Assembly: GCA_018806915.1 (NCBI GenBank) | Contig: JAGKQI010000005.1 | Coordinates: 62,001 to 126,000 of the forward strand | Source of the DNA: Phytophthora colocasiae | Lineage: Eukaryota > Oomycota > Peronosporomycetes > Peronosporales > Peronosporaceae | Length of the DNA: 64,000 bases | Direction of reading: 5' to 3' | Part shown: positions 42,722-53,903 of the stretch, one piece after another | How the letters are laid out: the number at the start of each line of letters is the position of its first letter | How positions within the stretch are numbered: position 1 is the stretch's first letter | Program-made: the position numbers and the translations under genes | Notes under the pieces: generated by a model | Seen by the model: the letters and a program-made list of their open reading frames with translations, nothing else | Databases searched by the model: none | Told to the model about the DNA's origin: nothing

Positions 42722-44236
42722 ATGGGTGACCACGAGGAGTTTAGCGCCAGCAGCGGCGAGCGCAACCCATCGAGTCCAGCGGCGATGAGTGGCATCGACT
42801 GGAGCATCTTTAAAGACAGCGAGGAAGACACCTTCGGGTGGCTGTTGCGCAACAACGCAATGAATTCTTCGACAACAAGCTCCGCAATGGTAGCCAGTAC
42901 TGCAGGGAACCTGACGAGCGACATCTTACCACTGGACGACATCGACATGGACCGAATGATGGCGGGGGCCTCAGCTGTGAGTCAGCAGGCATTGGCCAAG
43001 GGCCCGGCAGCAGCAACGTCTTTAGTTACAGCTACAAACGCACAGCCACCGCCTGGTGCTACCCAATCGAACGCCCGGTTATTGGCGGCACAACTGTATG
43101 AGGGGCTGCGGCCCTCCCCAACCAAGCCAACCGCGAACCTATTGTCAATGCTGCCCAACGTATCGTCCTTTGATAATGACACGTTGAGCATGGACGGAAG
43201 TTATGACGATTTCGATGCCGATAATGATCACGATGTTGGAAAGCCACCACCTAAGGGAATAGGTGGAAGGAAACGTGAAAAGAATGCTTCTGTAGTACAA
43301 GACGTTGAAGAAAAAGCCCCATCAACATCCCGAAACACAAGAGCGAAGAGCAAGGCAAACACTACAAGTACTGTGAAGAGCAAGAGGCCTCTCAAACGCA
43401 AAAAGAGCGGACCAGTGTCACCAACTGCAGCTGGATCTGGGGGCGAAGAGGACCTTGAGAAGAAACAACTTCGTCGTGTGAAAAATCTGGTTTCTGTACG
43501 AGAGTTCCGCAAGCGTAAGATGAAGCAACTCGAGCAGAATGAGTCCCGACTGGGCCAACTAGAAGCGGAAAACATGGATCTGAAGATGCGTCTGAAAATC
43601 GGCAAGGAGGCAATTATAAGCGAGCAGCGCGAGAAACAGCAAATCAAGGAACAGATGCGAGAGATGCTGCAGCGCAATGCGAACGAACAAGAGATCGCGC
43701 AATTCCTTAACATGTACAAGGTGACATACTCAGACTACGGCCCAAAACGACGTGAGAAGTTGCATTTTCATCTGTCGCGCATTCGGGAGTTGCTTCTGCC
43801 CACGCAGGTTACGAAGTTGAGTTTATATTCGGTGGAGCAAGGTGTAGATATGCTCCGTCGTGATCACGTGATAAAGGAAGACCCGATGTCTGCACCCGAA
43901 TCAGCTACAGCGACTATGAGCCTTTGGGGGATACTGGCGGAAGAGCTGGAAGTGTCAGACGAACAACAACGGCAGATTCTGGAGCGCCGAGCGGCTATTA
44001 AAACTGTGCGTGACGATTTAAACCACACGCTGAGCATTGTGAAGAAGCTCGAAGAGGTAACCGATGAGAAGAACACGGCACTAGAGGCTCAGGTTGCGCA
44101 GCTGCAGCAGATTCTCACTCCGTCTCAAGCTACCAAGTTTATCATCTGGGTCAAGGAGAACCCAGCTTTCATGTACATGCTTGACAAGTTGGTTGACTCT
44201 ACTTTGCAGAACAACACAAGCACTACCGAGGAATGA
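42722..44236 (+). CDS. bZIP transcription factor
   Basis: 504 residues in one exon. The basic region KKQLRRVKNLVSVREFRKRKMKQLEQ (about 252-277) has the N-x7-R core of bZIP DNA-binding helices, followed by leucine/hydrophobic heptads (LGQLEAENMDLKMRLKIG). The N-terminus is acidic and Ser-rich (activation-like); a basic patch KSKRPLKRKKSG precedes the basic region. The C-terminal half is a conserved-looking helical domain with ILTPSQATKFIIWVKENPAFMYMLDKL, a tail I associate with oomycete bZIPs, though that is from general memory. The Ser/Val in the N-x7-R spacer, where most bZIPs have Ala-Ala, may change the DNA site. Nuclear regulator of unknown targets. Confidence 0.9.
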   Translation: MGDHEEFSASSGERNPSSPAAMSGIDWSIFKDSEEDTFGWLLRNNAMNSSTTSSAMVASTAGNLTSDILPLDDIDMDRMMAGASAVSQQALAKGPAAATSLVTATNAQPPPGATQSNARLLAAQLYEGLRPSPTKPTANLLSMLPNVSSFDNDTLSMDGSYDDFDADNDHDVGKPPPKGIGGRKREKNASVVQDVEEKAPSTSRNTRAKSKANTTSTVKSKRPLKRKKSGPVSPTAAGSGGEEDLEKKQLRRVKNLVSVREFRKRKMKQLEQNESRLGQLEAENMDLKMRLKIGKEAIISEQREKQQIKEQMREMLQRNANEQEIAQFLNMYKVTYSDYGPKRREKLHFHLSRIRELLLPTQVTKLSLYSVEQGVDMLRRDHVIKEDPMSAPESATATMSLWGILAEELEVSDEQQRQILERRAAIKTVRDDLNHTLSIVKKLEEVTDEKNTALEAQVAQLQQILTPSQATKFIIWVKENPAFMYMLDKLVDSTLQNNTSTTEE

Positions 44237-44390
44237 TCCACCCTGCCGCTGCTGCTGACGATTAGCTGCTATTCATTACTTCAGCTCAATAGCCTCATCA
44301 GGGAGGGTATTTATTTGGTAACCACAGGAAATAACAAGTAGATGCCAAACCTTACGCAAGTACATTCATTGATGTCCAGCATGTCACCCT

Positions 44391-46142
44391 TCATTTCGGG
44401 AACAAGCGATTTGCCTGCTGAAAAACCTTCGTCATCTTGTGCATGTTGTCCATGGTTCCGGTGTAGAGTAGTTTCACCGGAAGATTTCCGCCGATATCAG
44501 TCTGGCAAATGTACGTCAAAGAGAAGCCCTCTGGGCCCTCGGGACTTGTTTCCTCTTTGCAGTGGAAACAAGAGAAAAATATATGACCACGAGTCGTTCC
44601 TGGACGCACAGGAACATCAGGATGCTCAACACTAGCGAAGCAAATAGAGTTGCCTCGCGCTGCGTACAGCAAGCAAAAGTCACGGGGAGACACCAACCCA
44701 CCAAGAAACGGTTTCTGGGTATTGACGCACACGCTCACGTTAACATCATCGTCGAGGTCACTGCTGTCGAATGTCTCGATCACTTCAAAATTTGCCTCGT
44801 TGAGGTCCCATACACAGCGATCCTTCGGGTCTTTGCTGTCGACAAACGCCATGAAATTGGCCATCGAAATGCCGGTAATGAATACCTCAATCTTGAATAT
44901 CGCGTATGGCGTTTGGTTCGCAGTCATTTCGTAGATTTCGCTGCCTCGGGTAGCCTTAACCATCTTCCATGGACATTTTTCGCTTAGGTAGTAAGCCAAT
45001 GTCTCTTGCATCTCGCCAAGACGAGCTTTGTACGCTGGCGGAAGTGGACCATTCCCCGGAACTACCAACGTGCCACGGCGCTTAGACTGCGTTTGTGCAG
45101 TTCTCTGAGGCGCAACAATGTTTGACTGCACCGTTTGCTTTGTATGGTTTGATGCTTTTGTTGAAGAGTTCTCGCTCTGTCGATTGACATGAATCCAAGG
45201 GTGAAGCATAAGAAATATCCCGTACGTCCCCACACAATAGAAAACGCGCTGGTAAAGCGAGAACCCGTCAGCCAATGCAATCACGAGTAGGATAGAAGCT
45301 GCAAAAAGTGACATCCATAGTCCAATTGCAGCGTTCATGCTCGTTCCATCGGGACCACCGTTTGCCACAAGGCCCAAAAACGACGCCACGCGGTATGAAA
45401 TCCCTACAGAGTGAATCTGCGTAGGCACTGGCCGCTTTGTGAGATCGCTGCCATTCGAGCTGTCCATGAATGAAAGTCTGTGAGATTCGCTGAAAGAGCC
45501 CGATCTTGCCCATACTTGATCTACCATCATGGACTCACGGCGTTCCGACTCCAACATGGACCCTCGACGGCTAGACCCCATCATAGAGCTGCGACAACTT
45601 GAACCCCCCATCGAATCTGAGTCTATCATTGATCCCCGACGCCTGAATTCTATCATGGAGTTTCTGTCCACAAAACTGACGCCACGCGAATCACGGCCGT
45701 TTTCCTGCCTATCTGGTAACGACAGGTTCTTCGTGTAATGTGAGTCGCCCTGCAAGCAACTAGAAGCTAAAGAAGAGCTGGCGGCAGCATTTTCCTGCCA
45801 AATATGACCAAAGCACTGGATGCAGATGCGCGAGTTACCTTTAATCTTCTTGGGAAGTCCCTTCCGAACGCCCAATAATGGGAACTTGAGCGTGCAGAAT
45901 TGACATCGCCACTTACGACACTATTTACAAGTGATAAATCAAGCAACAGGTTAAAATCGCAAAAAATAAATGAAGCTTAATGGAGAATACCAATGTAGAA
46001 TACGTACATAATCGCATCGCTTCGGCGGCAACAGGTCGCGTAGCACCTTCAGATTGGCACAATACAGACACGTCTGGACAGCTTCCTCATCCTGTATCGT
46101 CGTATTAAGAGCAACACCGTTGCCTGTTGCGTCCATAGCCAC
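44391..46142 (-). CDS. FYVE-like zinc finger and START-domain membrane protein, two exons
   Basis: Exons 46142-46008 and 45920-44391 join to 554 residues. The zinc cluster spans the intron: CLYC, then CDY-CRKWRCQFC and CIQC, a FYVE/related layout that binds lipids or membranes. Next comes a Ser/Arg-rich stretch with repeated R-R-x-S-M motifs (RRRGSM, SRRGSM, ERRESM), likely kinase sites. Two hydrophobic helices follow (IGLWMSLFAASILLVIALA and VFYCVGTYGIFLMLHPWI). The C-terminal ~230 residues form a START domain (ISMANFMAFVDSKDPKDRCVWD, LLYAARGNSICFASVEHPDVP) that carries lipid. A lipid sensor or carrier at endosomal membranes is the inference. It is tail-to-tail with the bZIP gene (154 bases). 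Confidence 0.85.
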
Positions 46143-46399
46143 TACTCAATGACAGATACGCTCTTAACAGCAAGGGCGTGGCACGACTTCGACTCGCAGT
46201 TGTCTGTCCGCTTTTCGTCTGGATAGTTTACGCCATCGCTGAAGTCGAAGCTGAAGATGATGGCAGCCACATATGATTGGTCGAAAAATACGAGCATTCA
46301 CTTAGTGTGTACCACACCCCAATTGAAGTGCAATTAGGTTGTCCAAAATTAATCGGCGGCTACCTCGAAGACTACTCGTAGCGGATTTCAGACGGCAGC

Positions 46400-48367
46400 T
46401 CACGACGGAGGCATTAGAAGACTAGACCAGACCGTGACGCTAGTACCCACGAACCCGATCACGATCGCGCCAACGAAGAGCAGCACAGGACCGATTTTCT
46501 TAGGACCGAGCAGTGGACCATCCTCAAGCTTCAAGATGAACGCGGCCGGGAAGCAGAAACATACCACCGTAGAGCATGTGCCACCGATAATGCCGAACAC
46601 CACATTGATGCTGGGGCAGAAAATCGCTAGCAGCAGCGCCAAAAGCACCAGACCACTCGTTACAGCCACATGGCGTGGCCACGAGTCCTCCGAATTCGAG
46701 AAGAACATCATGTCGATCGTGAAACGGCATGGAAAAATGTTCAACGGAAATGCCACAGCTACCGTGAAAGTGATGGCGGCCCGGCTAATGGCAATCAATG
46801 TGTCGTTTAACGGGAAGCTCAGCAAGATGTTGCCCTTGTATTTCGGCTCCACGAGCTGAGGACCAAACGCTAGGTATGCCACCACACCGATAGACAGGTA
46901 GATCAGAAACGAAATCATGGTAGCGCGGTCCACCACTTTGTTCATGCGTCGAATACAAGGGCGCTGAAGCTCCGTATAAATCGAAAACACGTTGACCTAC
47001 ATGAAGTGGACAAATATGAGAACAGTGGTGTTGGGCAACGAAAGGCGCCATGAACAAAATATTCGCATACCTGACAAGTGAAGGCGAACATGACAATTGG
47101 CACACTGAGCATGAAATTCGGGCCACGACTCAAGTCAATCGTCCAACTAACGTCTTCAGGGATGCCATTCGCACTTGCGTACATAATCGAACGGATTGCC
47201 ACCGCCACAACGAGGAAGATGATGGAAAGAACGCCCAGAATGGACGAAAACTGAAGACTGCTGATGTCCTTCATCAAAGACAGCGGGAGCATGATTGATC
47301 CGCATGAGATCGTCATGAGCACCCAACGATGCGCGAAAATGCTATTCACGCCGAAGCAGAGCTCTCCTAGGGGTGTGATGATATCACCGAGCGTCACAAG
47401 GTACGCAACTGAAATGCCAAAGCAGAAGATCAGGATGTTTAACTCCACGAAAATCGTCATCTAAACGTACATACCCCACGTAAGTAACTCAAGCAACTAG
47501 GGAACAAAGTTCCAATAACGGTCTAGTACCTTCGTGCCAAAGCAGTACATGGCAATATCCTCATACGACTTCAGTCTGGCACATCAATCCGTAACAGCGA
47601 AGCGTCAGCCCATTGCAAACGATCAAACACACAAAAACATAACATACTTGGTGATGTCCTCCGCGCGAATCAGCAGTCTAATCGTGTACACGGTTAACAC
47701 TGCAGCTAATACAAGTTGAGCTACAGCAAAACCCAAGCCAGACACTGCGACCGCATATGGCAACGATAGTGCTCCAGCCCCCAGAGTAGCACCGGCCAAA
47801 TTAAAGACCGAACCGCGAATTGAGCCCTTGGACGGAATGATCGACTGATGGTACGGAAACGCATCGCTCAGGAGATCGTCTTCATTAGGCTACATGTAGA
47901 TATGTAAAAAGAGTATCCATCAACAAGCGTTAGCCCAAAACTGTTCAAGCCGATAAGTAGACTTTAACTAATCCCTACCCTCCGGGTCCGCATCGGCGAC
48001 ATCGAGGCGATAAAGCTTCCGATTTTTTTCATTTTCTGCACAGATTAGGCGCCACAAAGTCAGAACCCGATAGATTGACAAGCATCCTTTGCCAATTAAC
48101 ACTCTAAGAGGATACTTGACACATGCTCACACGCCATAAGAACGAGTTCACCTTGAAAATGAGCGGCGTGTAGCCTAGTTGCTTCAAGTACGAATCTCGA
48201 AGGGGATGGTGTCTCTTTACGTGGTCCTCGCCGCGCTCGACGTGCTCCGCCGCTGTATTGTTGCGGTCGTACACGACGTTGTTTGTGGAGGACAACGAGT
48301 TTGATCGACCCTTGAAGTGTGCCGGGAGCAGCGGCTCCGTGACGCCATTATCGTGCTCGTGACTCAT
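46400..48367 (-). CDS. Amino acid/auxin permease (AAAP, SLC38-like), six exons
   Basis: Exons 48367-48152, 48035-47979, 47889-47648, 47575-47530, 47460-47071 and 46996-46400 join to 515 residues with GT-AG at each joint. Begins MSHEHDNGVTEPLLPAHFKGRS, a cytosolic tail with an acidic dileucine-like signal; then about eleven membrane helices opening with GSIRGSVFNLAGATLGAGALSLPYAVAVSGLG, the family hallmark where substrate and Na+/H+ bind. Other segments: FGISVAYLVTLGDIITPL, RWVLMTISCGSIMLPLSLMKDISSLQFSS, and FPLNIFPCRFTIDMMFF near the end. Probably imports or exports neutral amino acids at the plasma membrane or vacuole. Confidence 0.92.
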
Positions 48368-48661
48368 CGGAGGAGACACGAGAAATTCGCACACAGGTCT
48401 AGGATCCTCTGAGCCGTCCTTGACTATCCCGGGTGAACAGGCATTTACTGCTGTATGTAATATATATTATTATTCAGGTAATATTAAACCTAAAAGACTA
48501 CGTGCATAGTATTTTGTACAGTTTTACATAACGTACTACATAAATTATGAGAGGATTCACATTATGGGAGTGAGGACAGTAGGGAGAGGTAACAAGAGTA
48601 CCCAAAGCAACATCTCTCAGAACACCATGTTTCATTCTTCTCAGCCGCCATCTTGAAACCC

Positions 48662-50005
48662 TTACGAAGTATTGAAGTTCCACCGGACAGTTCGAAGAAT
48701 TCCAGTCATGATGCTGGCGTCCCGAGCATCGATAGCAAATTTGACTGCTTCAGGCTGCTCCTGCTTTCGTGGAAATTCGTCATTAGTCCACGACTGCAGC
48801 ACCAACTTGTTGTTGAGCGGCACGGACGCCAACTCCTCCGTGAACATGGTACTGCACATAAGCGGAAGCACTGGCACTCGCTTCTGCTGCTGAAGCATAC
48901 CAGTTGCTCGAGCGAGCATCCACATAAGTGGAACAGCCTTAGCCTCGTTGATACTCGCACCCGTCAAGTCCACAACCCCAACGTCTCTGAATTCGGATAC
49001 GTTTCTCGCGGAGCAATCGAAGGATTCTGCAAGCAGGTTGGAGTTAGCACGCGCCACGATATTGTCGTCTAAGTTGAAAGCCGATTGCGAAATTGGAACC
49101 AGCAACGCCTCTTGCTTGAACGGGACCGACAACCACGTAACAGACTGCCATACAGTGCCTTGGTCATCGAACAGGTCCGTTTGAACCGTGAATTCAATCT
49201 CTGACTCCAGGATGCGTTTTTCGGTCAGAACCATAATGCACTACATAAACACGCATTGCTGTAAGGGATACCTGCCATAGACCTGAAAGAGAGTCAATCA
49301 ACAACCTACCGTGAGCTCTGGCGGTGGTGGTGTCTCGTCACTTTGAGAAGGAAAACTCATATCTAGCGGCCGCAGCTGGACGACAGTAAGGGCTTTGAGA
49401 CGAATCTCACGCACGCTAGTTGGGAAGTTCGAATTTCCTAACAGTTGTAGGAACAAACTGCTCACCGCCACCTGTGGAAACATGAAAGGCAATTGTTCCA
49501 ATGCTAGCTTGGGCAGACTCAGAGAGGTAGCGAGCTTGGCAAAGTCCGCAGATAACAATGCGAATGGTGACTGCAGTGTAATACGCGGACACGGGCTACG
49601 CAGAATGGAAACGCGCCAGCCACGGCGTGTTAGGGGCGAAAGCCAGCAACGCCAGCGAAATTCCTTCGTGCCTAGGTCAGCTGGAGCTGGCAACGCGGCA
49701 TAGCTTCACGGGCAGAACAAAGAGACATGTATGTACGAGGCGGATTTCAGAGGGGCGGAGACAAAGAAAACAATCTAATGTAATACCTCTGCACCAGATC
49801 ATGATCCCAGGTGGCGGCCACAAAGGCGATGAGCAGGGTGACGGCCGCGAGGACCAGCAGCAGCGCTCCAATAATTACCAGCATTGTGGACCGCAAAAAT
49901 GCTGTAGTTTGCTGAATCTGCTCTAAAGCTATTCTGACCAATCAGAGCGAAGAAGAAAACGAGAAGAAGAAAAGAAAACTTCAATACCTTAGCAAACTTT
50001 ATCAT
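48662..50005 (-). CDS. Unrecognised single-pass membrane protein, at least three exons
   Basis: I do not recognise the family. Three exons join cleanly: one ending at 49787, then 49703-49310, and 49240-48662. The first contains a membrane helix (MLVIIGALLLVLAAVTLLIAFVAATW). Downstream about 325 residues look extracytosolic or lumenal: repeated beta-rich stretches (LSADFAKLATSLSLPKLALEQLPFMFPQVAVSSLF and TVWQSVTWLSVPFKQEALLVPISQSAFN). The 5' end is uncertain; a tiny first exon MIKFAK at 50005-49988 is possible. The overall plan (short N-terminus, one helix, repeated beta sandwiches) resembles LEA-2 or DUF3712-type membrane proteins, but I cannot claim either. Confidence 0.55.
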
Positions 50006-50292
50006 CTTCACCGAGTGTATATTACATTCGCGGGAGGTGCTGCCACACCATTACTGATGTACTTTATAAGCCTGTGTCACTGATTTTTCCCTCGACTGAT
50101 CTGGAACGAGGTTTCTTTTGCGAGTTCGTGGTGCACCTGGCAATGATTGCCCTTACGAACTGAGCGAGAGCAGTCCTCAGCCTCCCACCCAGGGATCGGA
50201 CAATATACATTGACTTGTGTAGAGCTCCCGTAACCGATTCGTCAGACAATGAAGTAACTGATGCTGATTGGCTAAAAGAAAGCACTTAGGAG

Positions 50293-51458
50293 CAGGGATT
50301 GGTAGCACTTCGGATTTTGGCAAAAATAAAATAATGCTAATGGAGGCCATCTCAAAAACTGCTAAATTTGTGATATTAATAAATGGCACCTTAATCAAAA
50401 CAGATATCTGTGAAATATTACTAAACCATTAGTACTAAATGGGGCTACCATGTATTTCTCTTTGTAGCCTCAATGCGCTCGATCTCTTTGCGGTTATGGT
50501 GCAGAATGAGCTGTTGCTCAGCTCGGTCATTAGCTGTCCGAGTGCGGAGTGGACCCATAACAAACGATCCAGCTGAGAAAACCCGCTCTTGATAAGCGGT
50601 AGATGAGCAACGGCCCAACCAAACCCTGGCTAGCTTTGAAATAGAGGGAAATTGAGCATGTCCCTGCTTCCATGATTTTTTGGGGTCTCCAGCACAGAGT
50701 AGACATATATGTGTGAATACGGAGTTTCGATGCTTGACCGACTTGTCTAACCGATGGATGACTTGCCACACAGAGTCTGTACCACGCTGGATATGGTGTG
50801 TCATCGACGCAGGGATACCGTCCACCAAGCAGTCCGATACATCCGCTTCTGGTTCCGGCTCTAGTGCTTCTGGTGTACTAAGCACTGTGGCTTGGCTGGA
50901 GGGCGAAATGCCTGATATGCTGCTCAATGTCGACTCGTATCCTGCGCCATCGACACCACGAAAACTGCGCACACAGTCAACACTGCAGAAACTAGCACAG
51001 CATACAATGACGCGTTAAAAAATAGCATACTGGGACTTGTCAGGCCTTAACGTTTCACATCATACTATTTGGAGAGTGGAGCGTCTACACATAGCTCATT
51101 GCTGCACACGTGATGAACGCGGCGGCCGCAAATGGTACATGGGTAGGTTTTCGACAGGTGACCGAAGTCACAAGTGCTTTTTGCGCACTTCATAGCGGTC
51201 CGTACGACTTGGCTAAACACGAACTGAGCGCGAATGCACCCGAGTGTGAGATTGAAGGCGGGAATGTACCCAGTGCGACCTTCTAAGATTTAGCACCTTT
51301 TTAGTACTTTTTTAGTACTAATCGCAGCTTTTGCAAACCTGCTAATTTTTGGTATAATACTAAAGGCGGCAATGCCCCAACCTGCTAACTGCTATAGTGA
51401 TATTACTTAGAATATTTAGTACTAACAGTACTAGTTCGAAAACTGCTACCAATCCCTG
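50293..51458 (-). mobile_element. Non-autonomous hAT element with 8-bp TSD
   Basis: Inverted ends cagggattggtagca lie at 50293 and, reversed, at 51444-51458. The perfect 8-bp duplication CTTAGGAG flanks both (50285-50292 and 51459-51466), the hallmark of hAT. It is 1166 bp, too short for a full transposase, and encodes only a small fused frame (next entry). The sequence between about 51000 and 51440 is AT-rich, non-coding and holds repeats of tttagtact. Confidence 0.93.
50445..50972 (-). CDS. Internally deleted hAT transposase
   Basis: 175 codons. N-terminal part ends in a BED-like start (DSVWQVIHRLDKSVKHRN...HICLLCAGDPKKSW), and directly after it comes the C-terminal hAT dimerisation block (FPSISKLARVWLGRCSSTAYQERVFSAG). 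The catalytic RNase-H-like core that should separate them is missing. The frame is open across the joint. It could bind DNA and dimerise without cutting, so a repressor-like role is imaginable, but simple decay to a non-autonomous form is the plain reading. Confidence 0.7.
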   Translation of the reverse strand: MRSFRGVDGAGYESTLSSISGISPSSQATVLSTPEALEPEPEADVSDCLVDGIPASMTHHIQRGTDSVWQVIHRLDKSVKHRNSVFTHICLLCAGDPKKSWKQGHAQFPSISKLARVWLGRCSSTAYQERVFSAGSFVMGPLRTRTANDRAEQQLILHHNRKEIERIEATKRNTW

Positions 51459-51568
51459 CTTAGGAGACACTTGGTACGGCACTACATCGCCACAACACGC
51501 CTCGGATCAACGGTACAAACAGCAAAGTGAAAGTCATGATCTTTTCGTTGAGTGTGAACACTAACTGT

Positions 51569-52208
51569 TTACCCCTTTTTGGATCGCTTTCTGTGATGAA
51601 AAGGAACTGATCGAGCCTGTGGGTTAGCGTCATGCAATGCTTGGCGGATTCGACGCAAGGTAGTAACAGCTCGCTCCGGTCGCTGCTCGTGCGGATGGCT
51701 GGATGGCTTCAGTAGAACGTTCGACATTCCGAGTTTGTATAGGGAATCAGCTTCCTCTTGGGTTTTTGGGCGCTGCATATTGGTGCCTGTGCTGGTCTCG
51801 ATGGCAGTCGTTACATGCCTAACCAGCACGGACCACTCGGAAAACATCTTGCGGCTACTAGTAGCAAAGTCTGAGCTGTGTAAACTTCAAAACGTTGAGA
51901 CCTTAATGGTACCAGCGTTCATCTTATCCATCAGAAACTGCTCGAAATGGGATGGCAAGAATATTGACAGATCCAGGCTACCGTCCTCCTCGAAAAAATC
52001 ATCTGGGGCATCTTGCGTTGCGCGAATCCATTGCGAGAGACCCTTGATATAACTTTTGTATGCTTTCTTCGTGTTGGGGGCTGTACAAGCGTTTCGTACT
52101 TACTTGGTCGATGTTTAGATTGCCTGGCACTGGTGTAGCGACGGCTATAGTAGACTGCTGATGACTCTGCAATTGACCTCCAAGCGAATGAGTGCCTTTA
52201 TTGGCCAT
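51569..52208 (-). pseudogene. Unrecognised gene remnant beside the hAT element
   Basis: Reads MANKGTHSLGGQLQSHQQ from 52208, likely intron near 52104-52060, then SYIKGLSQWIRATQDAPDDFFEEDGSLDLSIFLPSHFEQFL, an in-frame TGA after GTIKVSTF, and ATSSRKMFSEWSVLVRHVTTAIETSTG to 51569. The helical pattern (Y-x-S-Y-x-x-x-L-x-x-W ... F-E-Q-F) recalls the N-terminal core-binding domain of tyrosine recombinases as in Crypton elements, but I cannot confirm it. Related coding may continue on the other side of the hAT insertion (50064-50285: SVTGALHKSMYIVRSLGGRLR). Internal stop argues for a dead gene. Confidence 0.4.
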
Positions 52209-52751
52209 ATTGCGGTGGGGCTAGAGCGAGGGAGGATATTTAGTTTTGTTTATACCAGAGGTGTGAATTTGAGCCAATAAAACTATGAAAAGCTGTAACC
52301 AGTTCGTACTACGGATTCCCCAACATCATCGTTGATGAAATCCGCCTGTCTCGTGTGTGGACACTGGCTGTCGTCAAAATCTCATTGACGGAACGTGTAA
52401 GGTATTCTGGTTACGCAGGCATACAATTTTCTATTGTGGTGTTACTATTTGTTGGAGAATGTTAATTGATTGCCAGGTTGACTTCTCAATCAATCAATAG
52501 TGTAACAATATCAATATCGAGGACAATCAATTGCAATACGGCGATCTAATTGTGTTGAAGTTGACCTCGCAGTCTTGGCAGAGGCGTAAATAGCTACGCC
52601 AATCGAAAAGGAGGTGGGATAGCACAACTCACCTGCCAACGACCACTTAAAGCCTCACTTTCAAATCAGCGCTCCTCCAGTTCACCGCATCCCTTTCCAA
52701 GCCGGCGACTCCGACTATATCGGCTCTTTACAATTCAGAGTCTACCTGATC
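52209..52751. other. Non-coding, AT-rich, no gene seen
   Basis: Contains caatcaatcaatagtgtaac near 52485-52505; a very similar motif in the same orientation (caatcaatcaatattgtaa) recurs at 53858-53876, beyond the decayed hAT gene. No full TIR could be drawn. Confidence 0.4.
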
Positions 52752-53800
52752 ATGGCGGCTATCTCAACTTTCTTCACTGCTCAAGCCCCTAAACCCAGCT
52801 CAAAAGCCGTTGTCGCTGTAATGTTCCGGGATACCAGTCCCATGGGGCAAACTTAAAATGCGTGCAACAGCTTCGTCAAGCATTTGAAGAAGGCGGGCTA
52901 CACAAACCTACTGAACCATTTGGTGCCAGGGTATGAAGACATTGTCCGGACGTGCATCCGCGAGAAGAAGAAAGTAGCTATAGAAATGTTTGTCGACAGG
53001 CACGCTTTGCCAACATATCAGTGGATGAACCTAGTACTTCACTTTTTCCGACGTGGATGATCCAACTATACGCTCATCCGGATTGGATGATCCAACAATA
53101 CGCTCAGCGGTGAGGTTCGACTCTATATGCTCGAAGACGTTGAAAGCTCGGATGAATGCCCGCGTAGAGCTAATAGAACCCCACGTCACTGAAGAACTCA
53201 AGGGAGAGCGGTTTGTTCTGGTATTTGATGGTCTCACTGACAATGGAGAACATTCTTTAGCTATATTCGTAGTCACACGCAAGGGTTGGAGATTTCTGGC
53301 ACTTTCATCTTTCTTGAATGAATACAGTATGACTTGCAGATGAGCATATACGCTTCCTCGATCTCATACTGGACCAGTATGGACGCAAGAGAAACAAAGA
53401 ACAATCGTCTTCAACGACGGTCTCGAAGAAGAAGCGCTACAACGCATCAATGCTCGCCCCCAAGGTGGTCAACTCTACAGATCGAAAGAACCGGATTTTA
53501 CCCGACGTCGTAGATCCCCAGATGAGGTGAAAGCAGCCATTGCAGTGAGAGAAAATGCTCGAGAGGATGGCAAGTCCAAGTACATGGACCTGTCGTGGCT
53601 TCCAGCAACATCCGTTGAAGTGGAACCAGCGGTGAAATGCATGCTCGGATATCTCCGCAAGCAAATGAGTGCTGAGACCTTGAGGCAATCCTATATTTGA
53701 GGATGAATTGGGATCTCGTTACAAACGAGGTTACATCTAAGGCAGTGCAGACAGCTCGAAGAGGAGATGAAATCGACGATGAAGAGTACGAAAACGAATA
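52752..53800 (+). pseudogene. Decayed hAT transposase
   Basis: Starts near MAAISTFFTAQAPKPSSKAVV at 52752, with frames shifting several times. Recognisable pieces: a BED-like half (FVKHLKKAGYTNLLNHLVPGYEDI), a transposase core (ERFVLVFDGLTDNGEHSLAIFVV at about 53205-53275, first catalytic Asp region) and a C-terminal W-L-P motif (YMDLSWLPATSVEVEP). A 27-base stretch (gatgatccaactatacgctcatccg and its near copy) is repeated in tandem at 53055-53104. No catalytic integrity. Confidence 0.65.
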
Positions 53801-53903
53801 GGATTCTGGAATTCTTCTACACAATATTGATCAATTTGTAGTAGATATTGCAAGTTTTCAATCAATCAATATTGTAAGGTACAATTTTTACAATGCTACA
53901 ATA

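Noticed and set aside
52485..53876. TIR pair for the decayed hAT at 52752-53800
   Set aside because: The similar motifs near 52485 and 53858 are in the same orientation, so they are not inverted ends.
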